64,000 nucleotides of DNA, taken from assembly GCF_027942865.1 (NCBI RefSeq), contig NC_134515.1, forward strand, positions 20,916,227 through 20,980,226. Direction: 5' to 3'. The translations under genes and the position numbers were made by a program. Origin of the DNA: Odontesthes bonariensis (lineage: Eukaryota > Chordata > Actinopteri > Atheriniformes > Atherinopsidae). How positions within the stretch are numbered: position 1 is the first letter of the stretch; every line of letters begins with the position of its first letter. The notes beneath the pieces were generated by a model, which worked only from the letters and a program-made list of their open reading frames with translations, had not been told where the DNA came from and did not search any database. Positions 13,101-25,750 of the stretch are shown in pieces.

Positions 13101-16100
13101 CAACAAGAAAGTCAGAAAGGGACTGTTGTGATACCAGAGCCCGAAGGCTCTGCTGAATGCAGGGTGTGGCTGGGAGCTACCAGGGTGAGTGGATATCACA
13201 GTTGTGTGGTTTGACTTTCTGGCTGCTCTATTTCCCCTATTTCTTTCCATTTGCCATTGACAAGTAGCAGAGCCAAATTCCTGGTTGCAACAGACCATCA
13301 AAGTTATATTCTTGTACGTGCAAAAATTTCACTGAACTGTACACATTTTATAGGTTTAAACTCCAGAGGTTCGTGTGCATTTGCTAAATCAGCTTCTTAA
13401 TTATGACAAAGTGACTTTCTGAAAAGGATGGTGATGTTTTACTAGTATGGCCTCCATAATCACAACGATGGTGATTCATCACATACTTTCAGATACATTA
13501 CACCACCAAGTCTATAATCACATAAGGATACCTATGTGAAGGTGTCAGTTTTTGAGGTAGTGGAACATCAGTGCGCAGAGCACAGCTGGATCAGTGAAAG
13601 TGCTGTATTACTCAAGAGAGCAACATGGATTAAACAATGAATGAAAGGAGGACATAGATAACAGCAGCTAGGTGTAAATTATGAGCAGTATTTTTCTATT
13701 TTTACTGAAGCACGTGGAAAAGGTAGGCACTAGGACCTGCTGTGAACCACACAGAAGGGAGGGAATAGCTTTGAGACTCCTCTCACTAAACTTTTAGAAC
13801 AATCCATTTCCCAAAGAGTGTGGCAGGGAGACAGACAGAAGTGGGTGACCCAAGACCTGCTGGATGCAAAGCTTTGAAAGCAGAAGCGGGATTTGGAGTT
13901 TGGGATTATTCAACCCCTGACCTTGGAGAGAGTGAGGTGGAATATAACAGGCTTTCTGTGGAAGTTCTCCCTTACTAGGGAGAGTGAAAAAAGAAGCATT
14001 ACAAGTTGGTGAGTTTTCTTTTTCTTTTAAAACTGAAGTTAGACAAAGTATAAACATATAAGGTGTGTGAATGGACTAACTATCTGAGATTATTTTGGAG
14101 ACTGTGCCTTTTTCTTCCATACCTGTCATTAAGTGAAAGTGGAGCCTCTGAATTGAGATTGAGTTGAGCAGCAGCCAGTTAGTCCTCTGTGGAGGGGAGT
14201 AAATTCCATCTGGCTACAACACACAGGAGGTGCCATAAAAAGTTTAACTAGATAACGTTGTTAACATTTGTGATGCTGTGTGCTGAGACCATTTTGAGGC
14301 AGATACAACCACCTATATGCATATAAAGACTGTATGGAACATGTCAAGGTGCAGGGGAAAAGACAGACCAGGGGTGAGGATTATAGGGGGAAAAAAGGGG
14401 GGGATTCTCCAAACTTCAATGAGAACCCGCTTACTGTTCAGCAAACTCCTGGGACATCAGGTTACCTTGACTCTCCCTCTCTCCCCTTTTCCTATCTGTC
14501 TTTCTCTCCACTCATGTTACACAACCCTCAAAAGACTTGTAGATTTTGATGAGCTCCGATGTCTAACATGAAGTTAGTGAGGTTATCCATGGGTGGGGCC
14601 TGGTTCTTGTATGGATGAGCTTCTGATCAATTTTTCTTACTCTGACACGTATATTTTTAATCGTTTGTTTGTGTGTGTGCAAACAAGCGTGTGTTCTAAA
14701 CACGGACCTTACGCATGCCACTCCTACAAGGGAATTCCTTTCAGGCTTTGACAAGGGAGGAATGTCACGGTGAACAAACCTTCATGTGCTCGAACCAAGA
14801 TTACACACCAGGACCTTCGACATTGTCAAATAGGTGTGTTTCGCCTATCTTGTATTAATTTGATCTTACTTAATTCATGGGAAGATGTGAAAATCTTGAT
14901 GTTTTGGGATGATTTTTTATTTTTTTGAAACTCACACATATCTGTAAAAGGTGTCTCAACTGACAGCATTGTATTAGTGCACTTTTGTATTTGATATTAA
15001 TTCAGACTTTGTTCTTGGGCCAGGAAGTACGAATCAATAAAGAAATGGTGCTTTGGTCCATTTTAAATAGCTTTTTTTAAAACGAGGTTTTTGAGTTTTG
15101 CTGCTGTGGAGCTCAATGTGTTTCCATCACTTCTGTTTGTCCAGAGGAAGTGGAAACGCGAAGCTCCAGCAATCTGGGCATGTATCTTACATGACATGTA
15201 CCTTGACATATCCAGTGCTTTGTCCTTGTTTGTTAACAAAAGAAAAAAGATTTTTTCGAAAAGAAAGTTGTTGTTTTTTTTTTTTTAACTTAATTACATC
15301 CTTTTTTTTTAAAATATCATTCTGTAGAGAAAAAAAATGAGAACTCTAAAATCAAACAGTCCAGAAATTTCAGCACATAAATTTGAGTTATTTTTATTTA
15401 GAACAAATTATTTTCTTCAATACTGCTCCTGTCATTTGAGCAACCCTGTCTCTTCCCTTACTCAGACTCTGTGCACATTCTGCAGTATGTTGGCAAGCCT
15501 GCTGTCTGTGGGGCTTTTATCATACAGCCTCGGTCACTGTTTCCGGGCCATTTGTTCACTTTCCCAAACAAATTTCAAATTCATCCCATTTTGACTACAA
15601 AATGTAGTGATTAACATGGAAATGGTGCAACTGAATATATCTTTCAAACTGCAAAGTGTACCAAGCAGCAGTGCTAAAAACAACTTAGTGTTTGTATGTG
15701 TATGGAGGGCAGATGGACAGTGCTGTTTTCCCCTGCAGACAAAGATGTCTGTGATTATTCATGACCCTCTCAGGTTTCCCTTTGAAGTTGAGTTACAGCT
15801 TTCCCTATGCTGGCACCAGTGTATTTGTGTGTGCAATTGTGTATGCGTTTATAAGTGTGTGTATGAGTGTGTTTGGGTATATGTGTAAGACAGAGACATG
15901 GAAAGAGAGAGCAGCGAGAAGCATAAAGACTTACATTTTTCATCAAGCTGCGCAAAATGTTGTGTTAATACTCTGGAACAATTGTTTTACTACTTGCGCG
16001 GTAAAGTGGATTTTTTTTTTACAATATTACAGCTGGATTCATATTTATATAATGATATTATATCTGTTATGATATTATACTCTAGCTCTTCTTTGCTACC

Positions 16101-16218
16101 ATATTTGTATTTCATGTTTGTTTTAGTGTATACGGTGGGCTACGGTGCCAGCTGACCCTTGGATTTTAGAGTGAATAGACCCCATCACTTTGTGCAGTAA
16201 TAACACAAATATTTTAGG
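10111..16218. other. noncoding stretch with small repeat scraps
   Basis: No recognisable gene. The longest frame, on the minus strand at 13301-12822 (159 codons), has no domain, signal peptide or splice context and is treated as chance. The words GGTTTAGGCACC and TTGGTTAGGGTTAAG at 10791-10831 resemble worn scraps of a common fish repeat. A TG-rich patch lies at 15825-15890. Confidence 0.4.
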
Positions 16219-16222
16219 TTAA

Positions 16223-16643
16223 AGCAATACAATGTAACTTCTCAAAAAGCCCATTATGGAGCTCCCCCTACAGGCTTGGAGGTAATGTACGGTTACACTG
16301 TCGTAAATACAACACCCTTTCGCTTTCACGTTTCACGTTTGTTGACGAACCGGCGAGGAGTCAGAAGGTGCAAGCTATGTCGACCGAGAAGGTAAGAGTA
16401 ATCAAATGTACCTGGGAGCGTGAGAGGGGTCCATTTGTTTTTGCGGTAGGTGTGCCAGAAAGCAAGTCGAAGTACTTCCGCTCAGCTCCCGGGCCGGTCC
16501 AGCAAAGTTACATAGCGCAGTTATTCCAACTCAGACCCCCGAAGGGCATAGGAGACAGGCCAATCGTAATATTAAAACTCATTCTAGCCGCACAATTTTT
16601 TTCAAGCTGTTATTTTAAGGTAGAAATGTTACAAAGTATTGCT
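16223..16643. mobile_element. TTAA-flanked MITE, copy A
   Basis: TTAA stands on both sides (16219-16222 and 16644-16647). The ends are inverted repeats: AGCAATACAATGTAAC at the left, and the right end reads AGCAATACTTTGTAAC on the opposite strand. The 421-bp body has no transposase. A TTAA target duplication is the hallmark of piggyBac-type transposases, so this is probably a non-autonomous element mobilised by one. The two mismatches between the termini indicate moderate age. Confidence 0.8.
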
Positions 16644-16647
16644 TTAA

Positions 16648-19600
16648 ATGTTCCAGTTTTATTCGATGTCAGTTTTATACATGCATGAATGATGCAAATT
16701 TCACACAACATGCTTTTGAAAAGAGATGTCATAATTGTGAGACATTTACATCAATATTTCTGTGTATCTTGACAGTTTCGTGGCAAACCGCACAGCGGTT
16801 GATAGATCTGATACCTACTGACGCATCTATCGCATTTTCAGAATTATGTTGTTTCAGAATTGTGTGAAAATTTCTGACCTGTTCATGTGCACTTTCAAAG
16901 GAGTATGAGCCGATTAGTGCACTGGTACATGTGTAGCCTAGTTAGGCATCACAAATTGGATTTGTCATACAATAACTTTTACAATATAATAACAAAACTT
17001 TTTTTCCAAAATGTTCCAGTTGTCAACAACTTGCTCTCAGGTTTCAAGTTGGATTTGTATTCCACTGCCATTTTGTTTTCTGGTCTCCTCTGTGGCGAAG
17101 TAAGATGCCGCTACTTCATCAAGCACATACATCTTCAGCAAAACTATACCTGCTCAGATTATAGTAGGGAAAGGGTCCAGCCCCTAGAGACATAAAAGAT
17201 GGAATGATGTGAGCTGTCTAGACTACATAGTCTTGTATAGGACACCTGGGCGGGGGAGAGGCAGTGAGTGCACACCTGGGGCCACAGTAAAACTTTGTGG
17301 AGTCACAACTTAAACTGTGTTTACACACAAAGGCAGAAATCTATAAGTGCAAATCTTTTGTTAGATTCCTAAAGCTGTGCATATGGTCCTGCAGCAGTAT
17401 TCCCACTTGCTGTTCTCCATGGAAAAATGCTTGTTTGCAACACATTTTGATGGACATTCAAATGAAAACTACAGCAAAAAGTAATTGGAGCCTCATTTCA
17501 TGGGTAGTTCAGTCTCATTTGTGAAGCGGAGAGAATAAAAGGTGTTTTATTCAGTGATAACTTCTGCAGAATCACAGATTAATCAGAAACTATCAACAAA
17601 TAACGTAAAAGAGCCTATCACTTCTTAGGGCCAGAACTCGAGCAGAAGGGTGAAAAAAAAAATGGCTAGATTACACCCTCAAGGTTCTACAGCATCAACA
17701 GAGCTGAAAGCCATTATGCACGACTGCAATGGTTTTACATAACAATTAACTGAATCGTATTATTTACAAGGTTGTTTTTTGATCATCAGTGCATTTTTAT
17801 ATGAGTGTGCGTGCATGTCTGAGAGAAAAAGAAGAAAATTAATTTCTGTAAAACTGGCTGATCGAAAAAGGCATACAAATGTGTTTTATGCATACATATT
17901 GATAAATATCAAACTCCCAAGTGGCACTGAAATAGCAGTGAGCCGTGTTTTTGTAAGTAACCAATTTTATGATTGAGCTCTGTTTAGAAGCTCAGCTTCT
18001 TGGCTATACTGATGATACAATTTTTCTACAGACGCCTAAAGATGTCCACGTAAAAAGAAATCATGAGTTCAGCAAAGCCTTTATAGTGTTCCTTTAGGAC
18101 TTTTTTTGGGAAAGATTACAAACCAACCAATACTTTGCTCTCAAGTAACAATAACTTTCATGAACATTCCTATCAAATCTCAAATCTTTTGTTTTATTTT
18201 AGCACTTTAATCTAATTCTCACCTTGTTTTATTTAGTTTTTTTTGTTTTTTTTGGCAGATTGAAATATATCAATTGAAAAGACCTGCTGAGTGTCACAAA
18301 AAAAATCTTCCATCGGCGCAAAAATATACATTTGAAGAAAACAAATATTTGAAGACAGCTGACACTATGAAAAAGCATGTTTATCTAAAACTGTTTTAGT
18401 CTAGCCATAACTTAAATTGTATAAAGATTTACTCTACAAGCAAAACATATAATTATGCAGAAGATTCTTGCTCTTTTTATGTGAGATATAGGAGGTTTTT
18501 TAACAGGTTCAGAAAAGATTCCTCCTGACGAAAACAGGAGAAGATAATTCATGGTTCAGAATGCAAACTCAGGACTTTGATCGTCTTTCGAGTCAATACA
18601 CAGTCTGGTGTAAGAACATATGGTTTAAGAACATAAAGAAACCATTTGAAGGCTCTGTCTAGAATCAATGGTAAAGAAAAAAGGTCAGAGTTCATCCTTG
18701 GGGTTTTCGTCTGTGCCTGTGAAAGAAAACGGGCATGTGGCGGTTACTGCTGGTCAGAATCTTAAACCATAAACAGGAGCAGAGAGCAGAGCAGAAAATA
18801 ATGAGAAAAAAAAACGTTTCTTTCTTTCTTTTTTTTCCCGTTTTCAGTATATTTCTCAGTATTTAACTAACCTTGTCTGCTGGCTTGTAATCTAAAAACA
18901 TCTGGGATTGTTGAAGCTCAGGAGTTCATGTGGTCATCTTACAATAGGTCGATTCTAGCAATCACCCAATAGTTTAATCCCAATGTCTCAGTACCCCAAG
19001 TATCCTTGGTGAAGATACTAAACCCCATGTTGCCTCCAGTGTGATTCTCACTTTTAAGATGTTTAGGATGACTTAAGTAAACTTAAGCATAATGAACCGA
19101 GTTCATAAGAAACATTTCTAAGCTGGGATGCAGAGAGCACAGGGAAAAAAAGCATAAATTAAACATCACGTCCTTCACAAACAATTCCTCGCAATATTTT
19201 TGAGCAAGCTTATTCAACCAAACAGAATCCTTGTCAGACATGTGCAGGATTCTTCATATGGACCTGGTTTTCAGCCTCTCTGCACTGTAAAAAATTAGAA
19301 ATAATGCACCCCTGTGTTTGGAGTTTTCCAGACACTGAACCCTGGACTGTTTGTGTCAGCGTTTGACTGCTGGAGATCTGATTTTGACAGGTGCTACATC
19401 AAAAGCTTTTGCCTGCCTGTGCGTGTTTCTTTTCTTATGTATAAGCATTTGCATGTGTTCTCTGTGTATGCCTCAAAAAGTGACACCATAGTGTGGAGAC
19501 ATGTCTGCTCATTCTGCATTAAATGCCTCTATGACTCTCAGCTATGGCTCATTATCTTTTCATGCATGTGCACGCAGCACAAACACAGTAGCTGATAAAT

Positions 19601-22600
19601 CACCAAATGACTGAGGCCTTTCTTACAGTAAGAAAAACACTGTTGTGGTCTTAATCTGTTGACTTAGTTCATGTCTGATGTTTTGAATTGTTTCACTGCA
19701 ACCCTTTTCATGTGCATATGTGTACGTTTGGATTTCTGTGATGACACTTCTCTTACCCTTTATCCTGAGTGATAGTTTGACTGCAGCTTGTCTCGACATG
19801 AAGCTCTACCTTGTTGCCATCAACAAAACAAAATTTCAATGACTCTTCAAAGATGAAAGTAGCATTTTTGCCGTAGCTTGTCAAAATATATCATTGCAAC
19901 ACGGAAACCTGACCTTACAAATTCCCAATATTGATATCAATTTCATTCACTTTACTATCAAAAGAGGGCACAGACAAAATAGATACATAAACCAAACCGG
20001 CACTTGGGGATTGTGCTTTGTGTACGAGAAATGTACATATGTGCATGTGAATGCATATGTATGTGTGTTTGTGTTGGATACAAATCAAAGACTTGCATAC
20101 GCCTTAGCCCCAAGGATACAAACAAAGCCACTCACTATGCACTTATTTGGATTATGCTGATTTGAGAATGCACAGAATGTAGAAAGATGAGCCACCGGCT
20201 AGTCGTAACAAATCTACTGGTCCTATGCAACCAGAAGAAATTATTAAAACATTATCTCGGCTTACAGTTGTTTTAGCCAGATGGGAGCCCAAAAATTACA
20301 AGCACATTTAGAGCTTTCCAAGCAGTTTTCTCCACCTCTACCTTCACATGTACTGTATCTGTCGTCAAGTTCTGGGATGGTTAAAGCATGAGGAAACATC
20401 ATGTGTCGAGAGGACATCTGGCAGGGGCAGCGCTGTAGGAGGCATATTCTTTTGTTTGCTGAATTCTCAACTAGACCTATGAATTCAGGTTTTCGGTAAA
20501 TATCACTATCTAAACTGCTGCTGGAGGTCACATAGACAAACAAAAACACATGGAGCTTCACTGGAAAGCCACTTAATCTCTTTCACCATAGCTCTGCTCA
20601 CACACTTAACATGGCATGCTGCTAACAGACAGAAGATGGGCCTGGGAGGTCCCTGAAAGACAGGTGGTTGACATCAGCCAGAAGGGGTGGGTAGAGGAGG
20701 GAGGGAGGGAAGGGAGATATGGAGGCAGGGAGACACAGAAGCACAGAGGGAGCGTGATGACAGAGTGATGTGGAGACCACACAGAATAGAAAATGGTGGG
20801 GTCAAGTTTTTACTAAGCAGTGTGAGACTGTAATGATACAAACACCGGGAATGACAACAACATCAGACTTGTGCCAAAGAGAAAATAAACCAAAGACTTA
20901 AAGTGACTTCAGCCATGTCTGTTGCCAGGGCCGGATGGTACAGTTACATATTAATGTATCAGATGACAAACAAATTAGAAACTAAATTCATCAAGAATGA
21001 AATTGAAAAACTGTATCTTGGAATTATAATGATGAGTTGATTACAAATCGATTTCAGCTTTGAAAGACAATCATTTTAAAACAAGGAGAATCCTTTCATG
21101 AAAAGGTGAATGATTAAACACAGCAGAAATGAAAACATATGCAAAATGTGGAGGGCTTATGATATTCTGACTGTCTAATATTTTTAGATAAGAAAATATT
21201 TTTAGAAAAAATCATATAGAAATGATCCTGTTGTGATTCCAAAAAAAAATCCTTGGCAAAAGTAGCGATGTAATTTGTGTTAATTTACTGACTACATATC
21301 AAAGTCATCCGTGCCAAGTCTTTTTACCATCTTAGCATTTCTGTGCTAATTAGTTCATTTTATCTTGCCGTCATACACTAATTATCTCAAAAGTCCATCA
21401 GTGGTCGATTCAACCAGTTAGGATGTTTTCATAGCAGAGGAATATTATCATGCAAGTTAGAGCTTTACATTTTGTTCTTTTATCCTGGAGTATAATGTTT
21501 AGTAAGTTACCCTTTTGCACCACATGTCCAGTCCAAAAGAAAATGTGTCAAATGAAATCTGTGCCACGCCAATTTAAAGCAGAAGGCATAGCTCGCTGCT
21601 AGTTTCGGTCAAAAAATTTTGACTCATCATCATTACAAGAAGGGATTTAACCAGAGCTGTTGGGAAAACTATTATTTTACTGTACTGTTCAAGATGTATA
21701 CATATTAAATACACATTACAGAATCCAGGGATTGAAATTAAAAGAATTCAAAATATCTTTCATAACAAACACCTAATTTGCATCCATTTGCCCCCACCCA
21801 ATGCTGTGGAGTCAGACAAGAGCACTGCATAAGTAGGGCATAATAAAACATACTATGCACGTCTATACGCCCACATTTGACAATTTGATGCTAACATACC
21901 TGGGCAATTTAATCATAATCTTATTCATGACGCTGTGAAAAGCCTTAAAGCACGGATTGATCTTGTAAAATGAATCAAACTCGATATAATGAGCTGAATG
22001 ACTCACACTCACATTAGGCAGTGATTTATATCATAAACACAACTGTGATTTATTTCACGTAATAACTATTTATGAGTTTCTTCACATCACAAACATGCTG
22101 ATTTTCTCCATGAAGGTTATTATCGACATGGATGGACCATTGTCTTTCATAATGTTACGGTATTCATGTTGCATTCTGGCATATGCATTAAAGATAAAGA
22201 AGCAAAACAATCTAAAACAGTTCTAAGAAAGTCAATTTTCTGGCAGCTGGAGCAAACATAGGAGAACATTTTTTCTGTTAAAGCTATTGAGTGAAGAAAC
22301 ACAATGCTGAGACTCCACGCCATGTATCCCAGAGTGCTTTGGAACTCCCCATAGCCTGTTTTCTCCCTTCAACACTGTCCTTGAACTATTTTTTCATTTC
22401 TCCATCTTTGTCACCCTACGACCTTGTCCTTCCTTGTTCTCCTTTGGCCTATCATATGCTCTTTGTTTGTACAATTCCCACATCATCTTACTGCCCATCT
22501 GTATTCCGCTCTCCATAACTTGTTGCCTCTCCCCATCCCTTGATGTCTCTGATTTCTGGCTGTCCATCCCTCTCTCTTCATCCCTGTCTATTGCCAGACA

Positions 22601-24739
22601 GGCATTCTTGTCTCTGGGCTTCCTCTTTCTTTGCTGCTATGGGATTTTAGATTCTCACCAGGAATGGGGGAGTTATTACCATGGCCATGCCAAAAGATTA
22701 ACCACTTGTCATGAGAAAATTGTTGAATGTCAAGGTCATAAAAACTAGAGTTCTGGAAAACATGTTAATCATATTGTTCGTCCTGCCTTCAAGGCCTTGA
22801 GGACTGGCCTCCCACGTCCACTGGTCCACTACAAGGAGAGAGTGGGTTTTCCAAGGATGGGCCCAATTAAAGGGAGGGAAAATGGTGGAGAAGAAGGGAG
22901 AAATAAGTTTTCACTGAAAAAAAAAACCTGGCTGCGGTTTTACCTCAATGTCAAAAGACCCTCATCTGAGGAGTTCTGCTGAAGTCCATAACAGGAACTC
23001 ACAGCTTCGAACAGTATTACATCATGAAACTTCACTGTCTGTGGGAGGACCTTTCACTCAATTACAGTAGAACTGGGGGATGGTGGTTGTGTCAAAGACA
23101 AAGGCTTAGTCTGTCGGTACCTCCCACACATACGGTTGTGGTGCATCAAGCGCAGCATGGTTGTAGTGAAAGTTCAAAATTTGTCAACCCAACTTGGATC
23201 AACCTTTTTTTTGTTTGTTTAATCTAAAAAAAAAAGATCAATATTAGATTAGCACCATTGTGTAAAACAATGAACCACAATGCCATAGGGACTTCAGGAG
23301 TGGTAGACACTGCAGCGTCAAACCCAGAAAACAGATCATCCATTTATGTCATTATTGAACAACCCCCCACTTCAGGCCAGCTGCTCTAGAGAAGTCACAT
23401 CACATATGTTGGTGTTTGATGAAAAAATTCCAATACTTTTCCAAGATAGACCTGACCCTTTCATAAAGATAAACATAAAAATACTTGACAAACTTAAACA
23501 AACCAATCAATAAATCCCTTGTTAAGAGCTGCATTGTTTCACTTTAATCAAATAAAATTACAGATGAAATGAAAGTAAGCTAAAATGTTTATTTTGGATT
23601 CCTCACACAGCTTCCACAATGGTTTATTCTTTCTTTCATACTGGATCATTGTTCAAGTTACTGTAAGACGATGTGCAACAATAGCAGAATAAAGATTGAG
23701 GTAACTCCATTTTCATGTCTGCTTTGTGTCACTGTTGGCCTTTTAAACCACAAATGAATATGGAACAGCATTGTCAGGAAAGAAAATATGAAAAAATCTG
23801 CTGCTCCTAGTCCTGTTTGTTGCTTGAGATGTGGGAAAGTGCAGCTGAGAGGCAGATTTAAAAAGAGATGTACAGTTTATAGCAAGGCCTGTGATTCCTG
23901 GAACTCTTTTTAGTCCGTTTAGTCTTTTTAGGCCTGGATTATCTTGCTGCTTAGTTGCGGCCCTAGTTTAAGACGGTCATTAGTGGAAAAGAGAGACAGT
24001 ATCTGATCTTAAGTGAAACGGTCAGTGGATCTGATCAGAAAATGGTTGTGTAATTTTCCTTAGATACAAGGATATAATGATCCAACCCAGTGCTCTGCAC
24101 CTAAACACATGCACTTGAATGGTTCTAAAATCTGTTCACTGTTAGTCTCAGAAAGAGGCATGTATTCAGGAAGTTACCTCTGGTATATAACAGTGAGCAG
24201 CAGGTCAAATTCCAGGAGTAAAAATGAGGAGACAGATAAATGAAAGACAGACAGAGAGAAAGAGAAGCAGAGAAAAGCATGAAAGATCCGGATGAAGACG
24301 CTGGCTCTTTGCCAATCGTTCCATGTACTTTCCAAACTGTGGCTCCCAGTTTCTCTGGTACTCAGGATGACTTGATAGATGTACACATGCTTTTATTTTA
24401 CCACAGTTGATGGTAAAAACTTGATGATCCACTTATGATCAGCGCAGGCTATTTGATAACTGCTAATCAGTCTTCAATCTTCCATTGCTTAATTTACAGC
24501 TTCATCACATGTAAGTTTATTTGAAATAATTTTAGTGTCTTACTGATTTCTATTACTAGAAATCGTTCTAGTAAATGTGTATACCTGCCTGCCTCAGTGT
24601 AGCTGTGGTTGCCCGTAGCATTTCGGTGAAAGGTCAGTCTTTTGCTAGTTAGAGATACATTTGAAAGTTGGAAATTCTCTACCTCTTTGTTATTTGCTCC
24701 ATGCATGTTTTACTTTTGCACACAGTAAACCTGTCCGAT
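16648..24739. other. noncoding stretch, nothing recognised
   Basis: About 8 kb of AT-rich DNA with only short frames of random composition. A GGGA-rich patch lies near 20696-20730 and a pyrimidine-rich patch at 22360-22620. No exon with a credible splice pattern and recognisable protein was found. Confidence 0.4.
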
Positions 24740-24743
24740 TTAA

Positions 24744-25110
24744 AGGTGGGGTATGAGATCTTGGAAAAACGGTTCCTGCAAGCTATATTTTTGAAAATAC
24801 ACAACCTTGCCTCTCCCTTCAGCCCACCCCTCGAAACCACGCCTTCAAAACACATGAACGAGTCACGAGTCTGTGAATGCGCGGGGGGGAGGGGGGCTGA
24901 CGGTTGATTGGCATGTCAGAATCCAATAGAAGTCACTCTCATTATTACTTCTATTGGTCAGACATTTCCTCTTGCTACACCCTCTACAATGGACTAAAAT
25001 ATTAATTTTTTTTTCCAAACATTCTATTTTAGTGGGTGCAATGGGGTCGTGAGGAGGTTTTCAGACAATATGATAAAAAATGCTCCAGAAAACATCTCAT
25101 ACCCCCACCT
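24744..25110. mobile_element. TTAA-type MITE, copy B, with internal hairpin
   Basis: The left terminus AGGTGGGGTATGAGAT returns at the right end as the inverted AGGTGGGGGTATGAGAT. The left flank is TTAA (24740-24743). The right flank now reads TTTT, probably a decayed TTAA. Inside, an 11-bp perfect inverted repeat (CCAATAGAAGT at 24923-24933 and ACTTCTATTGG at 24947-24957) encloses a 13-bp loop. There is no transposase, so this is a non-autonomous DNA transposon. Confidence 0.7.
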
Positions 25111-25428
25111 TTTTTTCTGCATATCTTGCATCATTTCTCATCCACTGAGGGCTAAAGCTTTTCAGCAGGTTGTGAGTGTCTGTCAGGACAGCGATGGACA
25201 TCCATGTTTGCTTACCCTACTCTTGACTTCAAAATAAAGGGCAGAGAGAAAAAGGATCAGATAGGTTCAACCAGAAGCTTATTGTTGTATGAAGACTGCA
25301 TTATATGTTATATAACTAGTTTTGCAAACCTTTTTTAAAGCTGCCATACACTCCATGCCAAAGGAGCAAGACACAAAATGATAGATATTCAATACACAGA
25401 AAAATACCTTTCAGAACTTTAAATAGAT

Positions 25429-25750
25429 ATCCATCCATCCATTTTCCATACTCACTTTATCCTATTTAGACACATGGGAGGTTTGAGCCGAGTTCCGTTG
25501 TCCTGGGTCGATGAGTAAGTCCTGGACAGGGACTGTTCCATCACAGGTCTTACAGAGAGAACCAGACAACTAGTCATGCTCACACTCATACGTACAGTCA
25601 ATTAAGAGCCACCATTTAACCAAACGTGCACATCTTTCAATTTGGGGAGAAATCAGCAGCGAGAGCCTTGCAAACCCCCACACAGAAAAGCTTTTGGATT
25701 AAATCAGGAACCTGTGTAGTGACGGTACTCACCGCTGCTCCACTGTGTGA
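25429..25750 (-). repeat. diverged copy of the CATC-type fish repeat
   Basis: It opens with TCCATCCATCCATTTTCC and keeps words of the family: GTCCTGGACAGGGACTG, ATCACAGGTCTTACAGAGAGA, and AACCTGTGTAGTGACGGTACTCACCGCTGC near the far end (the last stretch given in part by position 25710-25735). It is longer than the copy at 9969 but far more diverged. It probably lies in minus orientation with the simple repeat as its 3' tail. Confidence 0.65.

Noticed and set aside
12822-13301. 159-codon minus-strand frame
   Set aside because: No domain, no signal peptide or coherent hydrophobic pattern, and no splice partners; probably chance despite its length.
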